A stretch of DNA of 64,000 bases from Mimachlamys varia (Eukaryota > Mollusca > Bivalvia > Pectinida > Pectinidae): NCBI GenBank assembly GCA_947623455.1, contig OX392528.1:49184322-49248321 (forward strand), in the 5' to 3' direction. Positions 1-14,600 of this stretch are shown here, one piece after another. Made by a program: the position numbers and the translations under genes. The notes under the pieces were generated by a model. That model saw nothing but the letters and a program-made list of their open reading frames with translations. It was not told the origin of the DNA and did no database searches. The number at the start of each line of letters is the position of its first letter. The first letter of the stretch is position 1.

Positions 1-1016
1 TTCCTATTTTTTTTAAGATTTTGTGAATAACATTTTTGACAATTACTTTTTTATACTCTATTGGAAATGGTTTACTCATGTATGGTTTAAGACAGAAATG
101 ATCATTACATTGTAATATATGTTACTACTTCAAGCTCTTAGACAAGGTTGAGAAAAAGTATCAAACAATCTCTATTTTACTGAAACAAACAACAAAACAA
201 AAAGGTGTGTATTGAAGCTACCTTGGGCATGCCAGTATTCCGACATACATTATAACATGCATTTAAAATACAAGGAATAAGATTCATCAGTTTGGTATAA
301 ATGATATATACAGTAGTATTAGAGTACATTTGGACGAAATGTCGCGCTACTTTTTTGACAGCTGACTTCTCTAACTCGCCCTATTTTGGGTAGTGAGCTG
401 GTTTCAGCGGTCAGAACACCGACGCTCGGCTAGTGTACTCTTTGCTTGACAAAGGAAACAGACTTTTTCGAAAGCTCTCAAATGAAGTTTTCAATTTCTG
501 TTTGTGTACAAAACAAACTCAGTATATATCATTTAAAATACAATTGTAAGAAGTCAACCGTTTGCATCAGTAGTTTGAAATTCTAAAATGTTCTTCCAAA
601 TAATAATCGGATAGCTACCCAGGTCGAAATAGACCAGAGCGATTGGTGTAGATTTTCGAACCCCTAAAATAATCCTATAAAAGCCTGGATGTATAGTTGC
701 TCGATGTCGGGCGATTTGTGGAATTCATCATAATTGAGATTATCTGTTTAAACTCGATTTTACGCTTAAGTTTAGGTGCGCTAAAATAGGCACGTTTACT
801 TTACGGTAGAGTCAAATATTCATGTGTATCTCAAAATTGCTTCCATACATAATAGCAATATTAATAAGTACGCCTTTTTTTAAACCATTTGAGAGGATAA
901 TATGATTTAACAAAGTTAAATAATTTGAGACTGGACAATCATGTAATTTACTTCTAATTGGTAATAATTATTTGGATTTCAGTTCGTAAAACTGAACGTT
1001 GTTTTTGTTCCAACAG
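1..1016. other. Left-edge intron, no exon seen
   Basis: This should be intron of the EGF/TSP1 gene because the first exon at 1017 starts inside a domain. No frame with the exon-a signature and no clear repeat was found. Confidence 0.6.
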
Positions 1017-2642
1017 GTGAAGATTTCAGCTTTTAAGGACGGTATTGAGAAGGGTTATGTTGTGTTTGATGCTTTCGGCAAAACTAAGTCTAACTTCATG
1101 AACTGTGATAACGTAGTGCACTCAGCGTGGTCGGATCTGAAAGGCAACTCCTTCAACTATTGCAACATGGAGTAAGTTTTCACACGGAAGAGGATATTAT
1201 TTCACAGCCTTCAATTAGCGGGAACTGTTAATTAATGTTTACCTATGCTATTCATTTATGATTTTATTCTCGAAAGATATTGAATAGTTTGAGCGCGGTT
1301 TGATTTTAGTTTTCATTATCAGCATGATAAGGTTTTCTTGGTGTATTTGATGTATATTTGTGCAATACAGTTTAAATTTAAAATCTTATCCAATCATACA
1401 AACACATATGGATGCTCTTATCATTTCAATTCTGAATGCCAAAATGAAATGATTATGAAAAAACAATATTTGCGTTGTGATATAATAAGACATCTAGCCA
1501 AAAAAATACCGCTGATCAAATTTATATTTGATTCTCAAGGATATTTTGGAAACAATTCTTATGTTTTTAACAATAATCTATATATGATTGTCTACATTCT
1601 TTCTACAGAGGACACACCAGCATCGCACGAACGTTTTACATCAATAGAAGTTATGGCGGTTGTAACCAGGATTACGGGTGGTTTATCCTGAAAGATTACG
1701 GAACATCCGGGGGATGTAGCAACTGGGATCCGGACTCGGGAAACCCGAAAGTCATGTATTCTGGAGATTCTAATTACATCAACTGGGGATCGGGTAAATA
1801 TTGGTGATTTATACTCCAAGCCTTCAAGTACTTGCATCAAAGTCTAGAGACTCCACTTTTGTCATATGGGGCTCTGGTAAATATTGGTGATTAATGCTCC
1901 AAGCCTTCAAGTACTTGCATCAAATGTCTAGAGACTCCACTTTTATCAAATGGGGCTGTGGTAAATATCGGAGATTAATGTTCGGACAGAGTTTGTTTAC
2001 CAATTTTTTTTCACACTGTGTACAACAGAAACCTAACTCAGAATGAAACAAATTCACTAGATGCGAGACTCCACCAAGCATGACGTACAGCCAATCCTGA
2101 ACCAGTACTAAGATTAAGGAGGATCTAGAACTCTGCCAGTCAATATATATATTGCCCTAATTTGAAGCACTGCTCGTTCCTAAGATGACACCTTCTTGCC
2201 TTTAGGACCCCTACTTCGAACTCATAGATCTTAAATATATTTTTTGTACATGCACTAAGACCAAAATAAATTCTTTTCTAAAACAAAATATACATATTGT
2301 CTGTTAATTTCGGCCATTTCTTGCCTATCGAATATTCAGACGTAATGATAAATGGAATTCGACTTGATGTTCTTAGAATCAGGTTAAAGCTGAAAATGAA
2401 AACTCAAATTCCATGTGAAATTAAGGTCTATCTAGGAATATAGTCAGTGTTGGACCAACATTTGGACGACTTGATATGACTAGCAATGACATGTCTATCA
2501 GCCGATATTCATTATAGATACAAATTAATATATATTGTCTTCCGATTCATTTTGAATATTCAAATGTATTTGAACTTTGATATCTCTATATTTTCATCAG
2601 GCAACAGACAGACAGGAGACTCATTTGCGATTTTCGTTCTTG
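1017..2642 (+). CDS. Exons b, c, d of unknown-domain copy 1
   Basis: Three exons (155, 185 and 42 nt) encode most of one copy of the unknown domain. Exon b (1017-1171) carries VFDAFG and ends in phase 2. Exon c (1609-1793) carries [10 protein letters not shown] followed by NQDYGWFI and a second Cys before Trp. Exon d (2601-2642) encodes the short DSFAIFVL strand. These line up with the same exons in copies 2 and 3. The expected exon a (about 185 nt, phase 1 to 0) was not found in 1-1016, so it must lie further left or be unrecognisable. Confidence 0.8.
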
Positions 2643-5600
2643 GTAAGTTTAACTATATTATTTCACATCAATTATAAGTGCGCAATAACATAATGTATAT
2701 CAACACATGGAATAATATTTTATATGTTTTGTATAGTTGTTATACAAGCTATCTTATTTATATTTGTTTCATAGAATTATCATCTGACAGAGAAAGATGA
2801 GTGTAAAAAGATGTAAGTTATATAGTCTTTTTCATAGTTATTCGAAGTCCTTTACATGACTATTAAAAACCAATTCACATCACATGTAGCAACATTCAGT
2901 TCAATATGTCATGTGTTCTAAAAGTATGTTGATGCATAAACATTGTTGTATGAACAATAATTTTTTTGTGCTCATAATGATCAACCTGTCACGCATTTAG
3001 TGGCGCAGTGGATCATGCACTAGCATTTCATCAAAGCCGCCGGGGTTCAATTCTCCAACCGAACCTCCAAGACAAAGACATCTCATCTCTCATCTCTCAT
3101 CTGTCAGATTGTTAATGCGCAAGCCAACAAGAGAGATGAACATTTATAAAACTATGCAATAAAGTACATAGGTGGCTTAATGATTGCTTATAAAGTGACA
3201 CATTCAGGTTTTCGAATTTGTTACAGCATACTCCAATGTCGCAATAAGAGGAAGTAAGCATTACCTCGGAGAAATAGGGACGATATACATGCCATATAAC
3301 CCTAAATATATTTAATTGAATAATGCAAAGCCCAGTACAATTAATGTTACAATCGTTGCTTTTTATTTTATTACAGAGTGGAAAATGGTGTTTAAGGGGG
3401 TCAGTGGCGTGGAATCGTCCGCGGGATCCCTGTTAGAGCTGTGGACAGGCTCTAATACTGAGAACCACAATGACGTCAGCGCCATAACTATAACGAAGTC
3501 TCCAAGTAAAACCTACAAATCCCCTATGGTGGAGACATGGACAGAGGAACTAGTCGATCAAGTACGTAAATAATAATGACGGGATTCTGATCAAAGATGC
3601 AAAGGACACAAACAGGCATTGTTTTCGTTAGGACGTTATAATTAACGAAGTAAACTTTTGATGATTACATAAGTGACTACGTGATGCCGCCAATATTAAA
3701 CGTTATTTTGAGAGGTTATTCAATTTTTTCCCGTTAAATATGAAAAATTATTTAATGAATATCGTAGGTGTTTTCATACGCACTCGTGAAAATGTTGAAA
3801 ACAATGTCTGCCATATACGAGTGAAATAGTTTGGTTTTTAATGGAAATACAATGCACCATTAAGTATTTCTTTTATTATATTGTTTGAAAATTAAAAACT
3901 TGAAAGTTTAATAATGTTTTAAATTTTGCGGTCACAGCTGATCTGGACGGAGTGCTCAGACCTACCGAATATTATTACTCCACAGGATACAATTCTATAT
4001 TAAAGGCCCAATTTACGTAACTTTCGGCGAACATTAAAGCGAAAATCAAGCCTAATAACTTTTTATATTTATAGATTTAGTTAAGATAAACTGATATCAG
4101 CAATATTCAAGATAAATTCTCACGCGGTTACCAGTACAGCAGTAGTTGAAACTCGGTATTTGTAAACACGCATCAATTTTGAACTGTCTTCTAACTTCTG
4201 CTTGATGTTGAAGTGGGCCCCACCTAAATTATTTCAATTCTTTTGTTTTTTTCTGTCAAGAGATTCTTGTTAGTTACCGCCCAGGTTTACTTCGTTTTAG
4301 GCTGATTTTTGCATGGTTATCAACTTTTTCAGAATTTTCCAGAATCACGAAAAATTTCCTGATGTTACGTATATTGGGCCTTTAAAAGAAATAGTAACAA
4401 ATACAATTGTGTAATTAATTTCTTAAATGTGTGTTAGTTCCCAAAATATTATGAAGGAGTTTAAATGTCCTTATAAAATATAATTTGAATCATGAACAAT
4501 GAAAACATTCTGGCAAAAATAGAATGAATGTGTGTGTTGTGATATTTTATGGAACCACGGTGGTCTAGTGGTAGGACGCCGGGCTCGTGATCGAAGGTTT
4601 GCGAGTTCGAGTCCCGGTCACGGCACTTGAGCAAAATACTTTACTCCGCTTGTTTCAATCTACTCAGCTGTAAATGAGTACGTGGTTGGGCAGTGCTAGA
4701 AATTGTAGAATGAAAGCTTTGAGCGCCGAGATGACAGCACCGGTTGTTTGCTCCCCAGGGAGTTGAGAACGTTATTGGCTGGTTGCTAAGGCCCTATTAC
4801 CACGGGTAATAACTTGTGAACCGCTTTGAGGCGACATTTAAGTTGTGATAAAACGGTATATAAGAACCTCGAATTATAATTATTATTATTATGTGTATTT
4901 GATTACAGGTACGTTATTCTTACTTCATCGGTGGTGCAGAGGTTGCTTATACTGTGTTCAATGGCCGTGGGTCTGACAAAAACTCATGGTTTTCTGATCC
5001 AAATATCATCTACTCCAAATACACCGACATGAGCAAGAGCAAGGTCGCCTGTGGCATTGCCGGGTAAATATTATGATTAAAGTATGAATTTTTATATTGC
5101 TTAAGAATATTACTGTAGAAGTGGAATTGTTCGCGGTGTTAATATTTTCGCCTACATTAAATATCCGCGAATGTGTCCACACGCGAATATATTTGACTCC
5201 TCCCACATTCTTATTGTATTATAGGTATACATTACAAAACATAATAACGGAAGCCCGCAAATCTTCACACTGCGAAAAGTTTGGAGTCTGGTTAAGCGAA
5301 ATTATTGACCTTTACAGTATTCAAGTTGTATTTTCTTTCTGATGAGTTCTTGCTGTATCTACTGTCAATCAACTTAGCTGATGACTGAAAAAAATAGTTA
5401 AAACCTGCACGAGACGTTAATATCTACCTCTGATTGGAACAGATCTAGATGTGATACATGTATTAGTATTATTATTATTTTATATAAAATGTTACTCAAT
5501 AAGATAATCTCTCTCTCCCTCCCTCTCTCCACCCCTCCCCTCTCCCTCTCTCTCTCTCTTCCCCTCGATCTCTCTCTCATAATGTGTTTGCATGTTTGAC

Positions 5601-8600
5601 TGTATGATACTGTGAGATATTGTATTTTATTATTGTAAATAAGCCATCTTGAAATTTATAAATATATCAATGTTTTATTGTAGGGAAAGGGCTTAGTATA
5701 AGTTGTACAACTTGTGCCCAATCCCATTGCTATGGAAGGCAATAAATATGTTTAAATCAAATCAATATTAGCATTATCTACCTCTCAATAACAGGGACTC
5801 CAGCCGTAAGTTCTCAATACATCACGTATACAATGGTTGCCCTAACGACGAGATTTGGATGCAGATCCTGGACAAGCGTGGCGGTGGCGCCCCCTGCTCC
5901 TGGGATCAGAACGTTCTTACACGCCCTTATTTCCTCTACAGCGCAGGAACAACGGTCGCCCGCGCAGAGTCAGGTGAGATACACCTCAAACCGATATATA
6001 TACAACGGGTTTATTATTAGCTAATACTAATGGATAAGACTGTAGGTTTCATAAATGCAATATCTGGAAATCGACTATTGCAGTGATGCGGTAACAAAGC
6101 AAAATATTGAATCTAGGCAGCGATTTCTGAATCAAATTACGGTTACTATGTATTTCTAAAACAAAAAATAATAAAAATTAAATACATAAAAAAATCTATT
6201 CTTTCGAATCAGCTGATAAATTCTTTTTGCGACCAACATATTTGACAAAGCAAAATATGATATGGTGAAATGCGTATCTAAAATTGTGATGATGACCTCA
6301 AAGAGAGTATCATGCATGGTTTAACTCTGCAATGATGACGTACAAAAAAGCTATGAAGCACACGCTCAATGCACATGCTAATGTGTTTTGTAACTATGGA
6401 AACGCTATTGAGATGTCAGATATAAATAACGTAACATTATTGTACATGACAATACGTTCTTGAAATATTACGATGTATTACAAGGTTTGCAACTTTTTCC
6501 CCCAAATAAGCAATGCAATTCCCATTTAATACCTTTTACTCAATGTATATGACTAAATAAACCTATTTGTTCAAAAATATATCAAACACATTACTTCGTG
6601 ACGTTGGTATATTATTTAAAGTATTAACTGTAAATATCACTGATGTTTTCGATATGATATTCCACATCCAGTAGGACAAGGCATTCACGTCTTTAAAAAT
6701 TATATTAATCGTAATATGTAAATAACTTATATGTCCATTTTTTCTATTCTACAGGAGGAAATTGGAACAGTGCCGCATTCCCAGCTGCGGAAACAATGGG
6801 CATCTTCATTACAGGTACAATGTTATTTATTATTTCACTGCGGATTAATCCAATAAATTATGCAACAGACAGGGGCGTAGCTTAACTATTTAAATCTGCA
6901 AGCGCCGCAGGGGCAAGCGTTTATTCGAGGGATGACCCGGGGGTTGGCATTTGGTCGTATTTTGATATTCTTTGTTTGGTCTATCATTATACAAATCGTT
7001 AATACGAAAATACTGTATACTACGATGATATCTGGAAAACAAAATAAATATGTATACGTATCTTAAGTCATTCACTCGTCAGTAAGTAAAAAGGTACATT
7101 GTGAGTACTGAAATTTCTCGACGTATGCAAGCACTGGCTTATGTGTTTACAAGGCAGCTTCACCCTACGTAGAATAATATATAGGAAAAAAGTTGTTTTG
7201 AATATAATTAAAGTGATTAATTTGAAAAAGACAATATGTGTCTTATGACCTTGTATGAAGTGGTTGATAATAATGAGCGAGCACTCTTAATGTGTAGTTA
7301 TGGTATTTAAAGCCCAATATACGGCAAAACTTGAAGTGAAAATCAAGCCTAATAACTTATTATATTTAAAGATTTAGTTAAGATTAACTGATATCTGCAA
7401 TATTCAAGATGAATTCTTACGCAGTTACCGGTACAGCAGCAGTTGAAACACTGTATTTTTAAGCAAGCGTCCATTTTTAACTGTCTTCTGGGTCCCACCT
7501 GACTTATTTTCAATTCTTTGGATTTTTTTGTCAAGAGTTTCTTGTTAGTTACCGCTCAGGTTTACTTCGTTTTAGGCTTTTTTTGATGGTTATCAAATGG
7601 ATTTTTTTTTTCATAATTTTTCAGAATCCCGAAAATATATTTCCTGATGTTACGTATATTGGGCCTTTAACGTTCACTTTGTCAGTAAGCGGGTTTCAAT
7701 CAACAAAATAAGCTTATCTTTACATCAAAGCAAAATGTTACACACCCACACATATTTTGCTGGTCATCATTTAAGAGTAAAGGGTCAAAGGTCAAGATCA
7801 AAATTAAACATTGGATACTTTTTTAAGTAATATAACACTATAAAAGCTTAAATGATTACGCTATGTCACATGATTCACTCTGTATTTTTCAAACTTCTAA
7901 CACGAGGCTCCTTAATAAAGCAAAGAATGATGACATTGGCAATGTTGAATTCAGATCATATGCATATAATCCTTAAACATAACAACAAACAAATGAGTAA
8001 AAGTACACAAACGTTTACTGTTTTACAATACATTTCATTTAAACCCATAAGATATATAAAGAGATAGGACGTGGTGAATTCGATGATCGAGTATTTCGTA
8101 TGATTATATCGTTCGTTTAGGGGTCGGAGTAGGGGTGAGGGGCGCGGGGGGGTTGCCTGAAATTGAATTCTTTTGTAGCTTCAGGTCCCTTCTAATAAAC
8201 TTAAATAAAGAGATGACACCAAAATGCAAAAAAAAAATGATCGTAAGAAAGATGTTAATCATATTTGTCGTGCTGTTGAAGGTTGGACACCGGTGATGAA
8301 GTTAGCCCACGGAGAGGGTATTGGAGGAGCCGTTGATGTACGAGACTTATGGAAAGGCACCTACACAGTCAACGAGGGGGACGCAAACGCTATGTCTATA
8401 GCGTCAGGAACTAAACCTTACAAGTCTTCCATTGTCGACAGCTGGTCCGATTACTACATTAGTGCTGTACGTTACGATCAATATCAACGATTTTGGCAAA
8501 TCTATCAATATATGATTGATATGGTTGACCAATAACTTATTTTCCTGACTAAAAGGGTTATTTGAGTTATTAGTTGACCAATAACTTATTTTACTGACTA

Positions 8601-11600
8601 ATAAGGTTATCTGTTTTATTTGACCAATTCTTTCTGTCTCGACTGAAAGGGTTATTTGTGTTTTATTAGATGACCAATACTTTCTTGTCTCGACTGAAAG
8701 GGTTTTTTGTTTTTATTTGTTCACATTAACGACTCCATGGCTCACCTGAAAGGGTTATTTGTGTTTTATTAGATGACCAGTATCGACTGAAAGGGTTATT
8801 CGTGTTTATTAGGGGTTAATAACTTTCTGTCTGGACTGAAAGGGTTATTTGTATTTATTTGTTCATACTAACGACTCCCTGTCTCACCTGAAAGGGTTAT
8901 TTGTGCTTATTTGTTCTCACTAACGACTCCCTGTCTCACCTGAAAGGGTTATTTGTGTTTATTAGTTGACGAATGACTCCTTGTCTAGACTGTGATGTTG
9001 TTTGTGTTTATTATTGGAACAATGAATTCCTGTTTCGACTGAAAGGGTTATTTGTGTTCAATTTAAGCATGTAAGAATTAACTGCCGTACCGGAAGTGAC
9101 GTTTATGATGGAATTCTGTATTGCAGGTCCGCGTGTCTTTTGTCACTGGTGGCAAGGAGAAGGCATTTGCTGTATTTGATGCTCATGGTGCTGACAAGAA
9201 CAGCTGGTTCTCCAAACAAAGGGTGTTGTACTCGTCATGGAATGACTTGGGTCCAACTTCGACCACAAACTATGATTCTATTGATGGGTAGGTAATAACT
9301 TGAAGCGGTTTAAATATTTTACATCCGTCAAAGGAATTTATCAACTTCTGAAAGTCGGAGAAAGTCGGAGAAAAAATCTTCGAGTATCAAATTATAATAT
9401 AATTGGTTGAAATAAAATAAATAATTGTAATTCTCATAAATTTTTTTTAGAGTATACCAAGGCGTCACAAAACCAAAATCTGAACTCAAAATTTATTAAA
9501 CTAGAGGCAAGATATGAAAAAAAAGAAAGATTTACACGGAGACTCTCGTAAAAGCACAAAAGAATAAGACCAGGTGTTCCGGAAGAGTAAGCGTCTTCCG
9601 CTTACTCAAATGTGATAATAAAATAATACAACTATGTGATATTGAATAACTACACCAGTGTGTTCTTTACCCGCTACCTAATTTATTAGCATATGTCACT
9701 CCTACGACTTCCCAAACAATGTATTGATTAATGTTTATGTTAATTATATTGATCATATAACGTTGTATATTTAGGCAATGTAAAACGCCTTTCAGTGGTT
9801 TAATATAGTTAAATAAAACGCTGCGTCAAATCTTGTATACTATCAAACTTATCAAATGACTGCCGATTACACATGCAATCAATGGCAATCAAAGTGACGA
9901 TCATTTATTGACACTATAATATATTTGACATTTTCTGCATTTCTACATAACTATAAACAACTTCAAGAAGACAATCGAGTCAATAAAGTCCAATTAAGAA
10001 ATTCCATTTCCAATACAAGCCAGCATTCTGTTTGAAAACATAAATGCAATAAAACTTAGAGAATACCCAAGCGACAACAAAACCTAAATCCGAGCTCAAA
10101 ATCGATTAAACTTGGGACAAAATATGAACAGAGGAAATACTTAATGGGTACCCTTGCAAAAGTACAAGAGAATAAGACTAGGTGTTTCGGAAGAGTAAGC
10201 GTCTTCTGCTTCAAGTTCATCTTCTGCTTTATCTTCATATTAGAATGTAAGTCAATGGAAATAGGAAATAAATTATTCATTGGATTTTTATTATAACATC
10301 ATTTGTAATATGTTATCCTCTAGGCACCAGCCCCATGGACGTGACTTCTACATGAATCGAAATTATGGAGGATGCCAAAACGATGCAGGGTGGTTTATTG
10401 TGTCGGAAGTTATAAGCGCCTCATGCAGTTGGGAACAAAAAAGCAACGTTAAACCATATTACCTGTACAGTGATGCTGCCGGATATGAGTTATCAGATAG
10501 TACGTATTATTCATAATATTTCTTGTCATATTTTCAGTTATGTCACAATAAAGGTGGTACCGTAACTAGTATTGAAAGAATAGCATTTCGTTCATCAATA
10601 TCAATTTTCACAAAACTTGTACATAGATTGTACTTTGAAAAAAATATAATCATATACTATATAATATAAACAATTGTTGACCATTTCAAAGCATGGTTGT
10701 TCATATATTTATTTTAGAAAATATTTTCTTTTTATGAATATCAGTTAATATTAATGTCTAAAGATGTACACAATTTACCATAAGATTTATTTATAAAACA
10801 TTTCATTATTTAGTGTCTGTAATATAGTGGTGAATAATAGAGATGGTTTTGCTTCATTAAGAAATGTTTCTAAATATGTGTGGAGTTTGATTAAATCCAT
10901 GACACTCAAAAGATAAAAACAAAACGATATCGGTTTGTCTTAAACAGATGAAATAAAACCTCGCTGGGCAGACTGTTCTAAGATAATATTTTCGAAACCT
11001 GTTAAACTAAAGTTTAGTGAAACTAAATAAATTTTGTTTTTCCTTACAGATCAAGTATTGGCTGACGTGTTTGTTATATCCGTCTGTAAGTAAATTAAAT
11101 TTCTATATATTAACATGTTTTTGATGTTGAAGAAAATGTTAAGAATGTTGAATTATGCCTGTGTGTTAAATGATGTATGTTTTTTATTGCATAATTGTCA
11201 TATTTTTATTTTTAACGCGCAACAGTATAATAAAATGATACAACATGGGTTAAACATCAGATAAAATGTAATTCATTTGTATTCAACATACACTTAGAAA
11301 GACAACATACACATAGATATATATATACAAAACCAATGCTATCAATAATGCTCAGAAGGATATGATACTGCATTTATTTGAATGGCTCTACGTTTGTTTT
11401 CATAGCGATGGATATGTGCAACCCGAATCGATGTGGCAACGGCGCTACCTGTATTGACCTAGGAGCTACCTATGAATGCGCTTGTGCTGGAAATTACTTT
11501 GGAACTAACTGTCAGAACTGTAAGCCTTCAACAAAACATAAAAAAAAATAAAATAGAATTGTTGATGTACAATTGTTGGAAATCATCAGAAGATATTGCG

Positions 11601-14600
11601 TTGAACATATGAATGATTGAACCGAAAATTTATTAGTTTACTACTAAGCTTAACACAATTTGAAAAGCTAAATTTTCTTAAACTTCAATTTACAACTAGG
11701 ATTCTTTTTCGACAATATATATGTTATCACAGTTTTGTGTTTACGAGGTATCTTTATAGCATATTAAATTATATTTTTACAAGCATATTTATAACTATTG
11801 TTGGCAAATTTAAATTTAAAATAAGTTACTTGATAAATTAGTGGTATGTACATACAATCCATCGACATTTCTTTTGACATGTAATTTGTTACACTGTACA
11901 TTGATATTGGCAAAACAAATGCGAAAAAAAAATTCATCTTGCAGAATAATACATTAAGCTCATGTAGTTCATATATGCTGCACAAAACAACAATGGTGTT
12001 ATACTCACAAATATCGAAACCGAAGCATGCAACAGGGTAATTTGTTTGTATCGAAAAGTACACATTGGTTATGTTTGGACCGTGAAATACATATGGCTAC
12101 TGTACAAAGCATAACACAAATATGTATAACTTATTATTCAAAATATGTTGTATTGAACAATATTAAGGCTTACGAACAAATTAAGAAGACTCCTTTCGGA
12201 GTTCGGATTTGTATCAGATTTGTCTCAAGCTAATCAGTCAAAGTATTCTTAAAGTTAATTTTCTTGTTATGTTCAGAAGTCTTAATTGTCTCTTGTAAGA
12301 CCGTTTTTAATTATTAAATTACCTCCAAATATGCATATTAGATGTGTCAGAGGATATGCAAGTAGTATATTACTCTATTTTTACGCAGGAGACGAAGCAA
12401 GATTACGTGATCTTCTTTACATTAAATTATATTTCATTATGTTTACGTTCGTAGTGAATGGTGGATTTTCAAGCTGGGGTTCATGGGCATCATGTACGTT
12501 GACCTGCGGATCCGGAAGTAAGACCAGAACGAGGACCTGCAATAATCCATCTCCCGTTGGATCTGGGGCTTCCTGTGCCGGAAGTACAACAGAAACCGCT
12601 GCATGTAACACCCAATCCTGCGCAGGTAAGTTTTCGGATTAATTATTTTATTAATGCATTATCATTAAAATGTTTGTTAAGATCATCCCTTTTGCATGCG
12701 TACAATCTAATCGTGAACAAGGTTATTGAACGGTAAGGTAGCCTAATTCAAGAAATTAAATGTGCGATTTTACTCCTTGTTAATAAAATCAGAGAATATC
12801 GAAGCGTCAATAAAACCATAATCAGAGATTGCAGTTTTACTCATACATACCCAACATATTTTACATAATGTAGAAGCGGAAGGGTCAGGTGCGTAAACCC
12901 CTTTTAACTTAATGAATTAAGAAGCAAGATTAAACTAGTTCTGTATAATTTCAAATCATGTACTACGAAAATGTGTATATTATGTACCGTGCCACTACTC
13001 AAATGAGAATGTGGTCTGGAAGCTCCACAAACCTCAGAGACTAAACAATCTACCAGCGGAGTCTGCCACCCCCTATCATCAAAGATGACGTAACACACGC
13101 ATATGCTGCAAAGAAAGAGATCAAATATGTCTTCAGGGATGAATGAGCTAACATTAATAATATTTAATATACTCAAATGGATCGATTGAGAAACCATCAT
13201 TATAACAAATTGTTTATGTATTAATTGCATTATTTAATAATCTAGAATTCGAATAATTTATAAAAACAATAACATGCGTCAAATCTTGTCATGGGATTGC
13301 AGTTAATGGTGGTTGGTCTTCCTGGGGTGGATATGGGTCCTGTTCACGAACCTGTGGCAGTGGCACACAAGAAAAGACCAGGACATGTACTAACCCAGCG
13401 CCATCAAATGGTGGTGCTGACTGTGCCAACAATCCGTCCACTGCAACAGATTCAAGGAGCTGCAACACCGCTAGCTGTCCAAGTAAGTACCGATCCTGCT
13501 GGGCGTAATACGTTTAGTTAAGTACCAAAACGAAAAACAAACAAACATAAGTAACAGAATACCGAAGAGTCAACAAAACCATCATCCAAACTCAAAATAG
13601 AATAAGCTAGAAGTAAATTAGAATAAGTCGAGGTATTTCGGAGTAAGCGATTTCTGCTTTCATTGGCTAACCTATCATGCAAATCTAGTTCGCATTCAAG
13701 CAAACGTCTTCATAGTGAGGACTGAGGCATCACTCTCAATGATAATAAGTTGACATACTAATTAGCATATTCAAAACGTCCACTTTCGTATACTACAAGT
13801 ATTTCTAAATGAGACAAATATGGCGACCATGAAACTTGCTCATTCTCTATATCAACCTGATTCTCTCGAATTACTCTGCCGTAAGTTTATTCGTCAGCAG
13901 CCGACATCTATCTCTAAAATCTCGATATTTTTAGAGCATGTCCTAGACTAACGATAAACTGAAAAATGTATACACTATAGTTTGAAAAAAAAACAGGGAT
14001 GTTACTATCAAGAAAGGGGAAGTCCACTATTGGAAAAATGAAATCGTACTGTTTATCATATAGCTAGTAGTAAGCTGCCTATGTTTGTAATGGTTTAATA
14101 AATATCGTACTAAGCAGCTGATGTAGAAGAGTATGTTGTATCACATATATTAAGTTCAGAAGAGATTATACACTTGACTAGTTCAGCTATAAAGGTCCAA
14201 GTCTAAATACAGATATTAAATATGATAAGTGTTTATGCTATAAATGGGTTCTAAATACTTATGAATATATCAGGCTTGTTATGGGAATGTGTCGGAAATA
14301 TTTACAGCAGAAATAGACAACATCTGCAAAATGGAAATCATAGATGTCTTATACTCGCATTAGTAGTACGTTGTTACGTATACAACCTGTTTGCATTCTC
14401 TTTATGAAGTCTCTTTCGGTTCCATTGATTTATATTTTCGTGATAATATATATTCAGGAAGCTTTGATACTTGGGGTGTGTCCACATTGATCTTTTAGTG
14501 GACGGTACTTAAATTTAAATTGAAGATAACATAATTTATCAATATAGATATGGAGCGTTGAGCTATTCGTTGTACGTCGACACTAAATGTGTTGGTATGC

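Noticed and set aside
4551..4625. A tRNA gene
   Set aside because: A-box and B-box are present, but the acceptor and T stems do not pair, and a SINE body and (TTA)n tail follow.
5398..5580. Arg/Glu-rich minus-strand frame
   Set aside because: It is the translation of a CT microsatellite.
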